From: Treponema sp.
GTDB lineage: Bacteria > Spirochaetota > Spirochaetia > Treponematales > Treponemataceae
NCBI GenBank assembly: GCA_014804085.1
Contig: JAAVAM010000064.1
Span: 1-10,733 of the forward strand
Length of the DNA stretch: 10,733 nt
Direction: 5' to 3'
The notes under the pieces were generated by a model. It was given only the letters and a program-made list of their open reading frames with translations, was not told the origin of the DNA and made no database searches. This document shows positions 5,742-10,733 of the stretch, in pieces (the first letter of the stretch is position 1; the number at the start of each line of letters is the position of its first letter). A program made the position numbers and the translations under genes.

Positions 5742-7691
5742 AGATTTCGCCGTTTTTTTCGTGCAAAGCTGCCAGACGATGACGAGCGCGAGTGCCGCAA
5801 AGCCGATGCCGTCGGTCAGTACGCCCGGATACAGGAACAGCGGGGCGGTCGCGATGAGCAGGATGCGCTGCACCGCGTTCGCCTTGCCGACGAGCCAGCC
5901 TTCCAGCCCCGCCACCAGGGCGACCGTGCCGATTGAGGCGGTGAGCGATGCCCACAGGGTCATGGCGGCGGAATACGTCGCGTCCGCGCCGATGAGCAGG
6001 ACGGGGTTGCCGAGGAAGAAGAACGGCATCAGAAAGCCGATCAGCCCGAGCCGCACCGCGATCAGCCCCGTCTTGAGCTGGTTCGCGCGCGCAATGCCTG
6101 CCGCAACGTAGCAGCTGATGGCGACCGGCGGCGTGATGTTGGACAGGCATGCGTAGATGAGGCAGAACATGTGCGCCGCAACCGGCATGATGCCAACTTT
6201 GATCAGCACGGGAACGGCCACCGCCTGCACGATGACGTATGCCGCCACGCCGGGAACGCCCATGCCCAGAATCGTGGACATGATCATTACCAGAAAGCCC
6301 GTCAGGTAAATGTTCTCCGGGACGACGCGCAGGATCAAATAGCCCATGTTCAGCCCGAGCGACGTGAGCGTGACCGTGCCGATAATCACCCCGATGATCA
6401 CGCAGGAAATGCCCACGCCGATCGCGCCGCGCGCGCCCTCCACGCATGCCGCAAGGATTTTGTCCGCCGTCATGCGCGTTTCCTTGCGCAGCCAGCTCGC
6501 GCCGATCGTCACGAAAATGGCGACGACCGCGGCAAGCAGCGGCGTAAAGCCGAGCATCATCAGGGCGATGAGCGCGGCGAGCGGCAGCACCAGATGCCCC
6601 TGCCGTTTGATGACGGTCAGCGCGTGAGGGATGTTCTCCTTTGACAGGCCGGAAAGCCCCAGCCGCTTCGCCTCAAAATGGACGCTCATCAGAATGCCCA
6701 AATAATAGAGGAATGCGGGCAGAATCGCCGCGACCATGACCTTCGTGTAGCTCAGATTGAGGAATTCCGCCATGACAAAGCCGACCGCGCCCATGATGGG
6801 CGGACAGAACTGCCCGCCGGTGGAAGCCGTCGCCTCGACCGCGCCCGCGAATTCGGCCTTGTAGCCCGTCCGCTTCATCAGCGGAATGGTGATCGTGCCC
6901 GTGGTGGCGACGTTCGCGACCGCCGAGCCGTTGATCATGCCCATGAGCGCGGAGGCGAGCACGGCGACTTTTGCCGGCCCGCCCGGTGTCTGCCCCACCA
7001 GCGTCAGCGAAAAGTCGTTGATGAACTGCGAGAAGCCCGAATGCTTGAGGAACGCGCCGAACACGACGAAAAGGAAGATGTACGTTGCTGAAACGCCGAC
7101 CCCCACGCCGAAAATGCCCTGCGTTCCCCAGAACTGCGTGATCAGCACGCGCTTGAGCGTAAAGCCGTTGTGTCCCAGCTGCCCCGGAATCCACTGCCCG
7201 AAGCAGTTGTACACGAGGAAAATCGCCGCGAGTATGGCGAGGTTGGGGCTGGTGCGCCGCGCCGCCTCAAACACGACGAGCAGCGCGACAGCCGCCACGA
7301 CCAACTGCGCCGTGTTCACGCGCCCGCCCGTGCGCGCAATGCCCGTGTAGGCGGCGACAAAATACCCGAACGCCCCGACCGCAAGCACGATGAGCGCGAT
7401 GTCGTGGGCGGGCGGAAACCGGCGGAGCCGCCGTTCGCCCTTGTGCGCGGGGTAGAGCAGGAACGTGAAGAGCAGCAGGAACATCGTGTGGAACGCGCGC
7501 AGGTTCACCGCGCTCATAATGCCCACCGTCGAAAAATACAGCTGGAACGCCGTCCACACGCAGAGCAGCACGGTCACCGCAACGCCGGTCGTTCCCGTGT
7601 ACGTCCGCGTGCGCGAGTCGGAGTCGGTCTCCTCAAGGAGTTTCTGCGCCGTCTGTTCGGTCGTGTCTGTCGCTACGTCGGGGGAAGTCAT
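5718..7691 (-). CDS. TRAP transporter permease, fused 4TM/12TM subunits (DctQM type)
   Basis: A 657-residue membrane protein combining the small (DctQ-like) and large (DctM-like) TRAP subunits, the form normally paired with TAXI receptors. It imports substrate driven by a Na+ or H+ gradient. After a short charged cytosolic tail (residues 1-35), hydrophobic segments of the small domain occupy about 36-145. The large domain follows, with the conserved blocks MINGSAVANVATTGTITIPL (about 252-271) and ATASTGGQFCPPIMGAVGF (about 287-305). The reading frame is open upstream to 7835, but that extension lacks transporter character. ATG 7691 is preferred because it lies seven bases after a -10 box; no Shine-Dalgarno is seen, so the mRNA may be leaderless. 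ATG 7703 is an alternative. The TAXI receptor gene follows in the same operon. Confidence 0.92.
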   Translation of the reverse strand: MTSPDVATDTTEQTAQKLLEETDSDSRTRTYTGTTGVAVTVLLCVWTAFQLYFSTVGIMSAVNLRAFHTMFLLLFTFLLYPAHKGERRLRRFPPAHDIALIVLAVGAFGYFVAAYTGIARTGGRVNTAQLVVAAVALLVVFEAARRTSPNLAILAAIFLVYNCFGQWIPGQLGHNGFTLKRVLITQFWGTQGIFGVGVGVSATYIFLFVVFGAFLKHSGFSQFINDFSLTLVGQTPGGPAKVAVLASALMGMINGSAVANVATTGTITIPLMKRTGYKAEFAGAVEATASTGGQFCPPIMGAVGFVMAEFLNLSYTKVMVAAILPAFLYYLGILMSVHFEAKRLGLSGLSKENIPHALTVIKRQGHLVLPLAALIALMMLGFTPLLAAVVAIFVTIGASWLRKETRMTADKILAACVEGARGAIGVGISCVIIGVIIGTVTLTSLGLNMGYLILRVVPENIYLTGFLVMIMSTILGMGVPGVAAYVIVQAVAVPVLIKVGIMPVAAHMFCLIYACLSNITPPVAISCYVAAGIARANQLKTGLIAVRLGLIGFLMPFFFLGNPVLLIGADATYSAAMTLWASLTASIGTVALVAGLEGWLVGKANAVQRILLIATAPLFLYPGVLTDGIGFAALALVIVWQLCTKKTAKSLPEHTDV

Positions 7692-7698
7692 AGGCAAC

Positions 7699-7727
7699 AG
7701 CATAAGATAATGCGCGGAAAAAAGCAA
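7699..7727 (-). promoter_or_regulatory. Promoter of TRAP operon, possibly leaderless
   Basis: On the minus strand TTGCTT (7727-7722) and TATGCT (7704-7699) are spaced exactly 17 bp. Seven bases (GTTGCCT) then lead to ATG 7691, placing the expected start site at the start codon. No Shine-Dalgarno sequence precedes that ATG. Confidence 0.5.
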
Positions 7728-7826
7728 GGTTGCGGGACCGGGGCGGGAACGATATGCCGTGTTTAAAAGAACTTTACTTTTTACCGAAGAACTGCTAATA
7801 TCATCAGTAACAGGATCTCTCGCACC

Positions 7827-7861
7827 TCTTAACAATGTGTCCCAGAGAGGACGTTTTTTTT
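7827..7861 (+). terminator. Weak terminator-like structure
   Basis: A stem CCTCT / AGAGG (7827-7831 and 7847-7851) with a long loop, or the competing small stem GTCC / GGAC, is followed by a run of eight T on the plus strand. No plus-strand gene ends here. On the minus strand the same element lies just beyond the GNAT stop codon, preceded by A and without a U run. Function uncertain. Confidence 0.25.
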
Positions 7862-7868
7862 AATGAGA

Positions 7869-8411
7869 CTATATGACAAAATACATTTGGTTAAAGTCGT
7901 TCTGTTTCTGCAATAATTTAAATCCGTTGCTTTCGTAGTAGGGAACTAATTTGTCTTTGCAATCAAGATAAATCAAACGTCCTCCAACAATCTGAATGGC
8001 TTGGCGGATATGCGCTATGGCTTGCGTGAGCATTTCTTTCCCGAAGCCATGCGGGGCGGTCGCGCTTTTTGCCAATTGACCGATTAAGAACGCAGGAACA
8101 AAATCGTCTGATTTTCCGGTGAGCCGACGACGAGCGTTCCTGCTCAAACCGACACGGAATTCAAACGCTTTTATGGCGAGCGTAAAGTAGCCGTCGATGA
8201 TAAATTTGTCTTCTTTTAACTTTTCGTCATTAAGTATAAGATAGGTGACGGATTGTCCCGTATTTTCCATATCAAAGGCTTTTTCTTTTAAAAAGGATTC
8301 GACATCATCTTTGCTGGGACTTGCAACCGCCTCAAAAGTGGACAAGACTTCTTCGACGGAAGTCTTGTCATAATGAAAGGCGCGATTTATTTCTTTAAGC
8401 TTGAGAACCAT
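7869..8411 (-). CDS. GNAT-family acetyltransferase, probable toxin of a TA pair
   Basis: A 180-residue GNAT-like acetyltransferase. The acetyl-CoA binding region is LIGQLAKSATAPHGFGKEML (about 109-128), followed by a helix, a strand (GGRLIYLDC) and the terminal PYYESNGFKLL motif (about 157-167), where the Tyr residues could act as general acid. The layout resembles GNAT toxins of type II toxin-antitoxin systems, which acetylate charged tRNAs or other targets. The start ATG 8411 overlaps the end of the upstream 58-codon gene by 25 bp in another frame, arguing for translational coupling; only a weak, distant AAGGA precedes it. The pair is visibly A/T-richer than the surrounding genes, consistent with transfer. 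The acetyltransferase call is good; the toxin role is inferred from family resemblance and context. Confidence 0.8.
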   Translation of the reverse strand: MVLKLKEINRAFHYDKTSVEEVLSTFEAVASPSKDDVESFLKEKAFDMENTGQSVTYLILNDEKLKEDKFIIDGYFTLAIKAFEFRVGLSRNARRRLTGKSDDFVPAFLIGQLAKSATAPHGFGKEMLTQAIAHIRQAIQIVGGRLIYLDCKDKLVPYYESNGFKLLQKQNDFNQMYFVI

Positions 8412-8563
8412 TTTTTGGCAATTTCCTTTTGTTCTGCTTCGTTCGTGCTAATCGACTGGGCTTCGGAACAGGGGCGGACACTGCTGTTAAGCGCATTGCG
8501 AATTTCTCTGATTTTCTTTTTGTCTTTGATGACTACATTTTGATAAAATGATGTCGTCGCCAT
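8387..8563 (-). CDS. Small protein upstream of GNAT gene, putative antitoxin
   Basis: A 58-residue protein beginning MATTSFYQNVVIKDKKKIRE and ending IAKKWFSSLKK. It is too short for common ORF cut-offs. It is strongly supported by AAGGAGG (8571-8577) seven bases before ATG 8563, a consensus promoter upstream, and a 25-bp overlap with the GNAT gene. The sequence starts with a short strand-like segment (FYQNVVI) followed by a charged helix, reminiscent of short DNA-binding antitoxin N-termini, but I cannot assign it to ribbon-helix-helix or another fold with certainty. By position it would neutralise the GNAT enzyme and possibly autoregulate the operon. It could instead be an uncharacterised small partner. 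Coding status is likely; the antitoxin role is inferred. Confidence 0.72.
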   Translation of the reverse strand: MATTSFYQNVVIKDKKKIREIRNALNSSVRPCSEAQSISTNEAEQKEIAKKWFSSLKK

Positions 8564-8635
8564 AACAGTGCCTCCTTTGCGTCATCTCATAATGAAATTG
8601 TCTGTTCATCGCGTACTTTTCTTGTGCTTGTTACA

Positions 8636-8664
8636 AATATATCGGTCAAATAACGAAAAGTCAA
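8636..8664 (-). promoter_or_regulatory. Promoter of TA-like operon
   Basis: On the minus strand TTGACT (8664-8659) and TATATT (8641-8636) are spaced 17 bp, a near-consensus promoter. The start site would be near 8629, giving a leader of about 66 nt before ATG 8563. Confidence 0.6.
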
Positions 8665-8713
8665 TGTCGGCATCTTGAGACCGCCCTCGCCCGTCCCGTG
8701 CCATGCGGTTGCC

Positions 8714-8742
8714 TTGACACCGCCCCCATTTTCCTCTATGCT
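8714..8742 (+). promoter_or_regulatory. Consensus promoter driving heptamer-repeat ORF
   Basis: TTGACA (8714-8719) and TATGCT (8737-8742) are spaced 17 bp. Six bases later comes ATG 8749, with a second in-frame ATG at 8767 preceded by GGAG (8758-8761). It is divergent from the toxin-antitoxin promoter, with about 50 bp between the two -35 boxes. Confidence 0.6.
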
Positions 8743-8766
8743 TTTTCCATGACACGTGGAGCGACG

Positions 8767-8895
8767 ATGAGCAGCAGCACAAAAAACACGACTTTTTTCG
8801 CAAAAAGTGTTGACACACGCTGTGCCGCCGTCATAATTGAACACAGAACACAGAACACAGAACACAGAACACAGAACACAGAACACAGGCTCTAA
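8767..8895 (+). CDS. Short ORF running through heptamer repeat, possible phase-variable gene in OFF state
   Basis: A 42-residue ORF starting MSSSTKNTTFFAKSVDTR, with GGAG five bases upstream and a consensus promoter at 8714. An in-frame ATG at 8749 would allow a leaderless start. The ORF enters seven copies of AACACAG, read as the peptide EHRTQNT, and stops at TAA 8893-8895 right after them. Adding one heptamer (7 nt, +1 frame) would move translation into a frame that is open to TAA 9633-9635, giving a product of about 291 residues whose stop overlaps the ATG of the next gene (ATGGTAA). With six copies translation would stop at TGA 8915-8917. No family resemblance is seen, and the downstream part would be made of the 41-bp array. 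The ORF may be non-functional. Confidence 0.3.
   Translation: MSSSTKNTTFFAKSVDTRCAAVIIEHRTQNTEHRTQNTEHRL
8810..8837 (+). promoter_or_regulatory. Second consensus promoter, start site inside heptamer array
   Basis: TTGACA (8810-8815) and CATAAT (8832-8837) are spaced 16 bp. The start would fall near 8844, within the first heptamer. Together with the terminator-like hairpin ending at 8988 it could yield an RNA of about 145 nt. A 7-bp hairpin ACTTTTT / AAAAAGT (8791-8797 and 8802-8808) lies directly before it. Confidence 0.45.
8840..8888. repeat. Seven perfect copies of the heptamer AACACAG
   Basis: Seven uninterrupted, identical 7-bp units. Perfect identity implies active slippage or recent expansion. 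Such heptanucleotide tracts change copy number by strand slippage, and each change alters the reading frame of any ORF crossing them. Confidence 0.97.
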
Positions 8896-8937
8896 CTGTA
8901 TCTTCGTACATTTCTGATAACGCACCCTTTGCAGGGA

Positions 8938-8988
8938 AGCCCTTGGGGTTTCCGCGCGTCAGCGCGGCGAAATCTGGGGGCTTTTTTT
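8938..8988 (+). terminator. Long hairpin with T tract
   Basis: Outer arms AGCCC / GGGCT (8938-8942 and 8978-8982) enclose an inner stem CCGCGC / GCGCGG around a GTCA loop, with imperfect pairing between. A run of seven T follows. It should work as an intrinsic terminator for plus-strand transcripts starting at the two promoters upstream. Confidence 0.6.
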
Positions 8989-9003
8989 CGTTTAAGTTTT
9001 CTT

Positions 9004-9122
9004 CCCGCTTGGAAGCGGGCGGAACGTCTTGGGAGAGGGAAAACCCTCTACTTCCGAAGCGGGGGTTTTCCCTCTCCCAAACCCTCTCCCTTTCCCAGCA
9101 CGGCTTGGGGTTTCACCCCAAG
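9004..9122. repeat. Cluster of three perfect inverted repeats
   Basis: First, CCCGCTT / AAGCGGG (9004-9010 and 9013-9019), 2-nt loop. Second, a perfect 18-bp stem (9029-9046 and 9063-9080), beginning TTGGGAGAGGG, with a 16-nt loop that itself contains CTTC-C-GAAG. Third, CTTGGGG / CCCCAAG (9104-9110 and 9116-9122), 5-nt loop. No T tract follows any of them. The density of perfect stems suggests a dispersed palindromic repeat or a structured RNA. The 41-bp array starts just downstream. Confidence 0.8.
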
Positions 9123-9159
9123 ACCCCGCTCTCGCCGCTTGCCCGGCACGGTTTCGCGC

Positions 9160-9595
9160 TTCAAAAGTACTTTTGCGGCTTGCCCGACGCGATTTCGGAT
9201 TTCAAAAATACTTTCCTTGCTTCCCTTGCGCAATTTCAGCGTTCAAAAATACTTTCGTTGCTTTCCCGACGCAATTTTGGCTTTCAAAAGTGCTTTTATT
9301 GCTTCCCCAGCGCGTTTTCGGCGTTCGGGGGCGTTCCCACGGCTTGTCCGGGCGCATTTTCGTGCTTCAAAAGTATTCCCAAGACTTCCCCAGCGCGTTT
9401 TTGGCTTTTGGGAGCATTCCCAAGAGTTTCCCGGCGTGTTTTCGGCGTTCGGGAGCATTCCCAAGAGTTTCCCGGCGCGGTTTTGGCGTTCGGGAACATT
9501 CCCAAGAGTTTCCCGGCGTGGTTTTGGCGTTCGGGAGTGTTCCCAAGAGTTTCCCGGCGCATTTTTTGCGTTCGGGAGTATTTTTTCGTCATCAA
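9160..9595. repeat. Tandem array of about eleven 41-bp units
   Basis: Units begin at 9160, 9201, 9242, 9283, 9324 (42 bp), 9366, 9407, 9448, 9489, 9530 and 9571 (partial). Each starts TTC and ends in a G/C-rich part with an internal T run. Two unit types exist: early units have CAAAA...TTTT near their start (in the first unit a perfect palindrome CAAAAGTACTTTTG), later ones have CGGGA...TTCCC. The two arms change together in most units. The unit at 9366 is a hybrid with one arm of each type, suggesting recombination between units. The frame is open in all three plus frames, which follows from a repeat whose length is not a multiple of three and which lacks stop triplets; it is weak evidence for coding. 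The array ends about 35 bp before the next gene. Confidence 0.92.
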
Positions 9596-9628
9596 ATGTA
9601 GCAAAAAACATACAGAAGGAGACTGGAT

Positions 9629-10312
9629 ATGGTAACAGTGGCAAAGGTAAACGGCAAGGTTCGCACGACGGAGCTGGACGCGCTGTCGGACGCGATGGAG
9701 CGCGAGTACGCGGCGGCTTGCGCGAGCGGCGAAACGGCGGTGGCGAAGGACGCGGTGCTGAAGGCGCAGTTCGGGCAGCTTGCGGACCTGAGCGCGCGGA
9801 ACACGACGGCGATCAGGCAGGACGCGGCGACGCGCGACCTGTTCACGCTCGCGGGCGGGTACACGGCTAGCCCCTTTGCGGAGGTGAGGGCGGCGGCGGT
9901 CGGGGTGTGCGCGGTGCTGGACAAGTACGGGCGCGGCATGACGAGCAAGAACTACGCCGACCAGACTGCGCTCACGGAGTCACTGCTTGAGGACCTAGGC
10001 GCGGAGAAAGTGGCGGCGCAGGTCAAGGCACTTTCGGGCGTGGCGGAGCTGGTGGCGCAGTTGCGCGGGGCGCAGGACGGGTTCGCTGCCGCACACGACG
10101 GCTATGTTAGGGCGAAGGCGGGCAAGGGCGAGTCGGCAAGCTCGCTCAAAAAGCCGATCGTGTCGCTCATCAACGACAACATCGTGCCGTACCTGAACAT
10201 CGTTTCCGCCATGGACGGCTACGCGGAATTCGTCGCGGCGGTGGCGGGCAACATCAAGAGCACGAACGACACCGTGGCGCGGCGCACGGCGGCGGCGAAA
10301 AAGGAGGCATGA
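9629..10312 (+). CDS. Hypothetical all-helical protein (possibly DUF6261-like)
   Basis: A 227-residue soluble protein without signal peptide or membrane segments, rich in Ala, Lys, Asp and Glu, and predicted from composition to be mostly alpha-helical. Blocks such as ASPFAEVRAAAVGVCAVLDKYG and LTESLLEDLG, followed by VAELVAQLRGAQDGFAAAHD, suggest a helical bundle. The pattern is reminiscent of proteins annotated DUF6261 in Bacteroidota and treponemes, but I am not certain of that assignment. Start ATG 9629 has AAGGAG (9616-9621) seven bases upstream. It lies directly after the 41-bp array; a frame open through the array ends at TAA 9633-9635, overlapping this start. No promoter stands out between the array and the gene. 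A structured leader and a lipoprotein gene follow on the same strand, so the genes may be co-transcribed. Function unknown. Confidence 0.8.
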   Translation: MVTVAKVNGKVRTTELDALSDAMEREYAAACASGETAVAKDAVLKAQFGQLADLSARNTTAIRQDAATRDLFTLAGGYTASPFAEVRAAAVGVCAVLDKYGRGMTSKNYADQTALTESLLEDLGAEKVAAQVKALSGVAELVAQLRGAQDGFAAAHDGYVRAKAGKGESASSLKKPIVSLINDNIVPYLNIVSAMDGYAEFVAAVAGNIKSTNDTVARRTAAAKKEA

Positions 10313-10321
10313 GGCGCAGCA

Positions 10322-10412
10322 GAGGAATTTTCCGCTTGTAAGTGGAGGAACTTAAATTTGGAGGGAGGACAGACTTTCCTTACAAGGGAGCGGCAATTCC
10401 CCTTTTAGGGGA
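10322..10412 (+). repeat. Imperfect inverted repeat with competing hairpin
   Basis: Arms CTTGTAAG / CTTACAAG (10335-10342 and 10379-10386) are exact. They extend outward imperfectly through GAGGAATTTTCCGC (10322-10335) against GCGGCAATTCCCC (10390-10402), with a loop of about 36 nt that is purine-rich. The right flank can instead form TCCCC-TTTTA-GGGGA (10398-10412). The two folds are mutually exclusive. No T tract follows. Confidence 0.5.
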
Positions 10413-10454
10413 GCGCAGAATGGTCGCAACTTTTGTTTGCGAGATAACAGTATG

Positions 10455-10521
10455 CGAGTTTTTGCGGTTTTCGGCAGCGTAGCGGACGAAAATGCGAGCG
10501 GTGCGAGCAAGCAAAAACTCG
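10455..10521 (+). repeat. Nested inverted repeat
   Basis: A perfect 11-bp stem CGAGTTTTTGC / GCAAAAACTCG (10455-10465 and 10511-10521) encloses a second stem TTTTCG / CGAAAA (10468-10473 and 10487-10492). It forms a branched or stacked RNA structure in the leader of the lipoprotein gene, or it is a dispersed palindromic element. Confidence 0.7.
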
Positions 10522-10525
10522 TTAA

Positions 10526-10555
10526 GCAAGGCTTTGCCTTGCGACGGACAAGGAG
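10526..10555 (+). promoter_or_regulatory. Possible Shine-Dalgarno switch before lipoprotein gene
   Basis: GCAAGGC / GCCTTGC (10526-10532 and 10536-10542) can form a 7-bp hairpin. Alternatively CCTTG (10537-10541) can pair with CAAGG (10549-10553), which overlaps the Shine-Dalgarno AAGGAG (10550-10555). The two pairings share the same strand, so the first would expose and the second hide the ribosome site. Function is inference. Confidence 0.35.
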
Positions 10556-10561
10556 AAATAC

Positions 10562-10733
10562 ATGAAAAAATCAACATGGCTCGCCGCGCTCTGTGCGGCG
10601 ATGATGGCACTGCCATTCGCGGGCTGCGACAACGGCAGCAGCGAGCCGGAAGAGCCCGGCGTCGTGTACAAGGACGGGTGGCTGCTCGCGGGCAGCACGG
10701 TCAGGCAGTACCGCGGGGCGGAGACGAGCGTGA
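10562..10733 (+). CDS. Lipoprotein, N-terminal part
   Basis: The first 57 codons of a secreted lipoprotein, cut by the right edge. MKKSTWLAALCAAMMALPFA followed by GC gives a signal peptide with a relaxed spirochaetal lipobox (Cys22). The mature N-terminus (DNGSSEPEEPG) is a short acidic linker, followed by VVYKDGWLLAGSTVRQYRGA. AAGGAG (10550-10555) lies six bases before ATG 10562. The end fragment would be compatible with the start of a surface repeat protein such as a BspA-like leucine-rich repeat lipoprotein, but too little is visible to claim this. Translation may be affected by the leader hairpins at 10455-10555. It is the second separate lipoprotein leader in the window with a hairpin ending at or beside its Shine-Dalgarno sequence. 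Confidence 0.85.
   Translation, partial: MKKSTWLAALCAAMMALPFAGCDNGSSEPEEPGVVYKDGWLLAGSTVRQYRGAETSV

Noticed and set aside
7692..7835. N-terminal extension of the TRAP permease frame
   Set aside because: The extra 48 residues have no transporter character, and the operon promoter lies inside this stretch.
7740..7868. tRNA or riboswitch in the gap between the TRAP operon and the GNAT gene
   Set aside because: No cloverleaf, T-loop or known aptamer core could be found; only a weak hairpin with a T tract.
8929..9870. 313-codon open frame on the plus strand crossing the 41-bp array into the next gene
   Set aside because: The array is open in all three plus frames because its units lack stop triplets. 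The second half overlaps the 9629 gene out of frame, and no start signal is present.
10380..10616. 78-codon open frame on the minus strand
   Set aside because: It covers the structured leader and the lipoprotein signal peptide on the opposite strand, without a start signal.

Overview
The window looks like a chromosomal segment of a GC-rich spirochaete, most likely a Treponema. The evidence is a GTP-type PEP carboxykinase, a fused TAXI-type TRAP transporter with a lipoprotein receptor, several lipoproteins with relaxed spirochaetal lipoboxes, and long non-coding tandem repeat arrays between genes. The genus call is inference; no rRNA or tRNA is present to confirm it.

Left part (1-3250): the 5' end of pckG (minus) is divergent from a two-gene unit (plus) encoding a stand-alone ACT-domain protein and a MATE efflux protein. 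Two perfect hairpins lie between the divergent promoters. The MATE gene abuts, with no gap, a convergent SAM-dependent methyltransferase gene.

Middle (3369-7727): an unusually AT-rich lipoprotein gene has its own strong promoter and terminator. A 12-unit array of 22-24 bp repeats follows, bounded by two facing terminators. Next comes a minus-strand operon with the TRAP 4TM/12TM fusion permease upstream and the TAXI lipoprotein receptor downstream; together they form one secondary-active uptake system of unknown substrate.

Right part (7740-10733) is accessory in character. An AT-rich two-gene toxin-antitoxin-like cassette (58-aa protein overlapping a GNAT acetyltransferase) runs on the minus strand. 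Divergent from it, a consensus promoter drives a short ORF that runs into seven perfect AACACAG heptamers. One extra heptamer would join this ORF to a frame open to 9635, whose stop overlaps the start of the next gene. Between them lie a cluster of long perfect hairpins and an array of about eleven 41-bp repeats. A helical hypothetical protein follows, then a structured leader with possible competing hairpins at the Shine-Dalgarno site, and the start of a lipoprotein gene cut by the window edge.

Three features recur. Three -10 boxes sit 6-7 nt before an ATG (possible leaderless mRNAs). Several intergenic regions carry long perfect inverted repeats. All three tandem arrays have unit lengths that are not multiples of three (7, mostly 23, mostly 41). 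The strongest candidates for something undescribed are the heptamer-controlled ORF with the 41-bp array behind it, and the 23-bp array between terminators.
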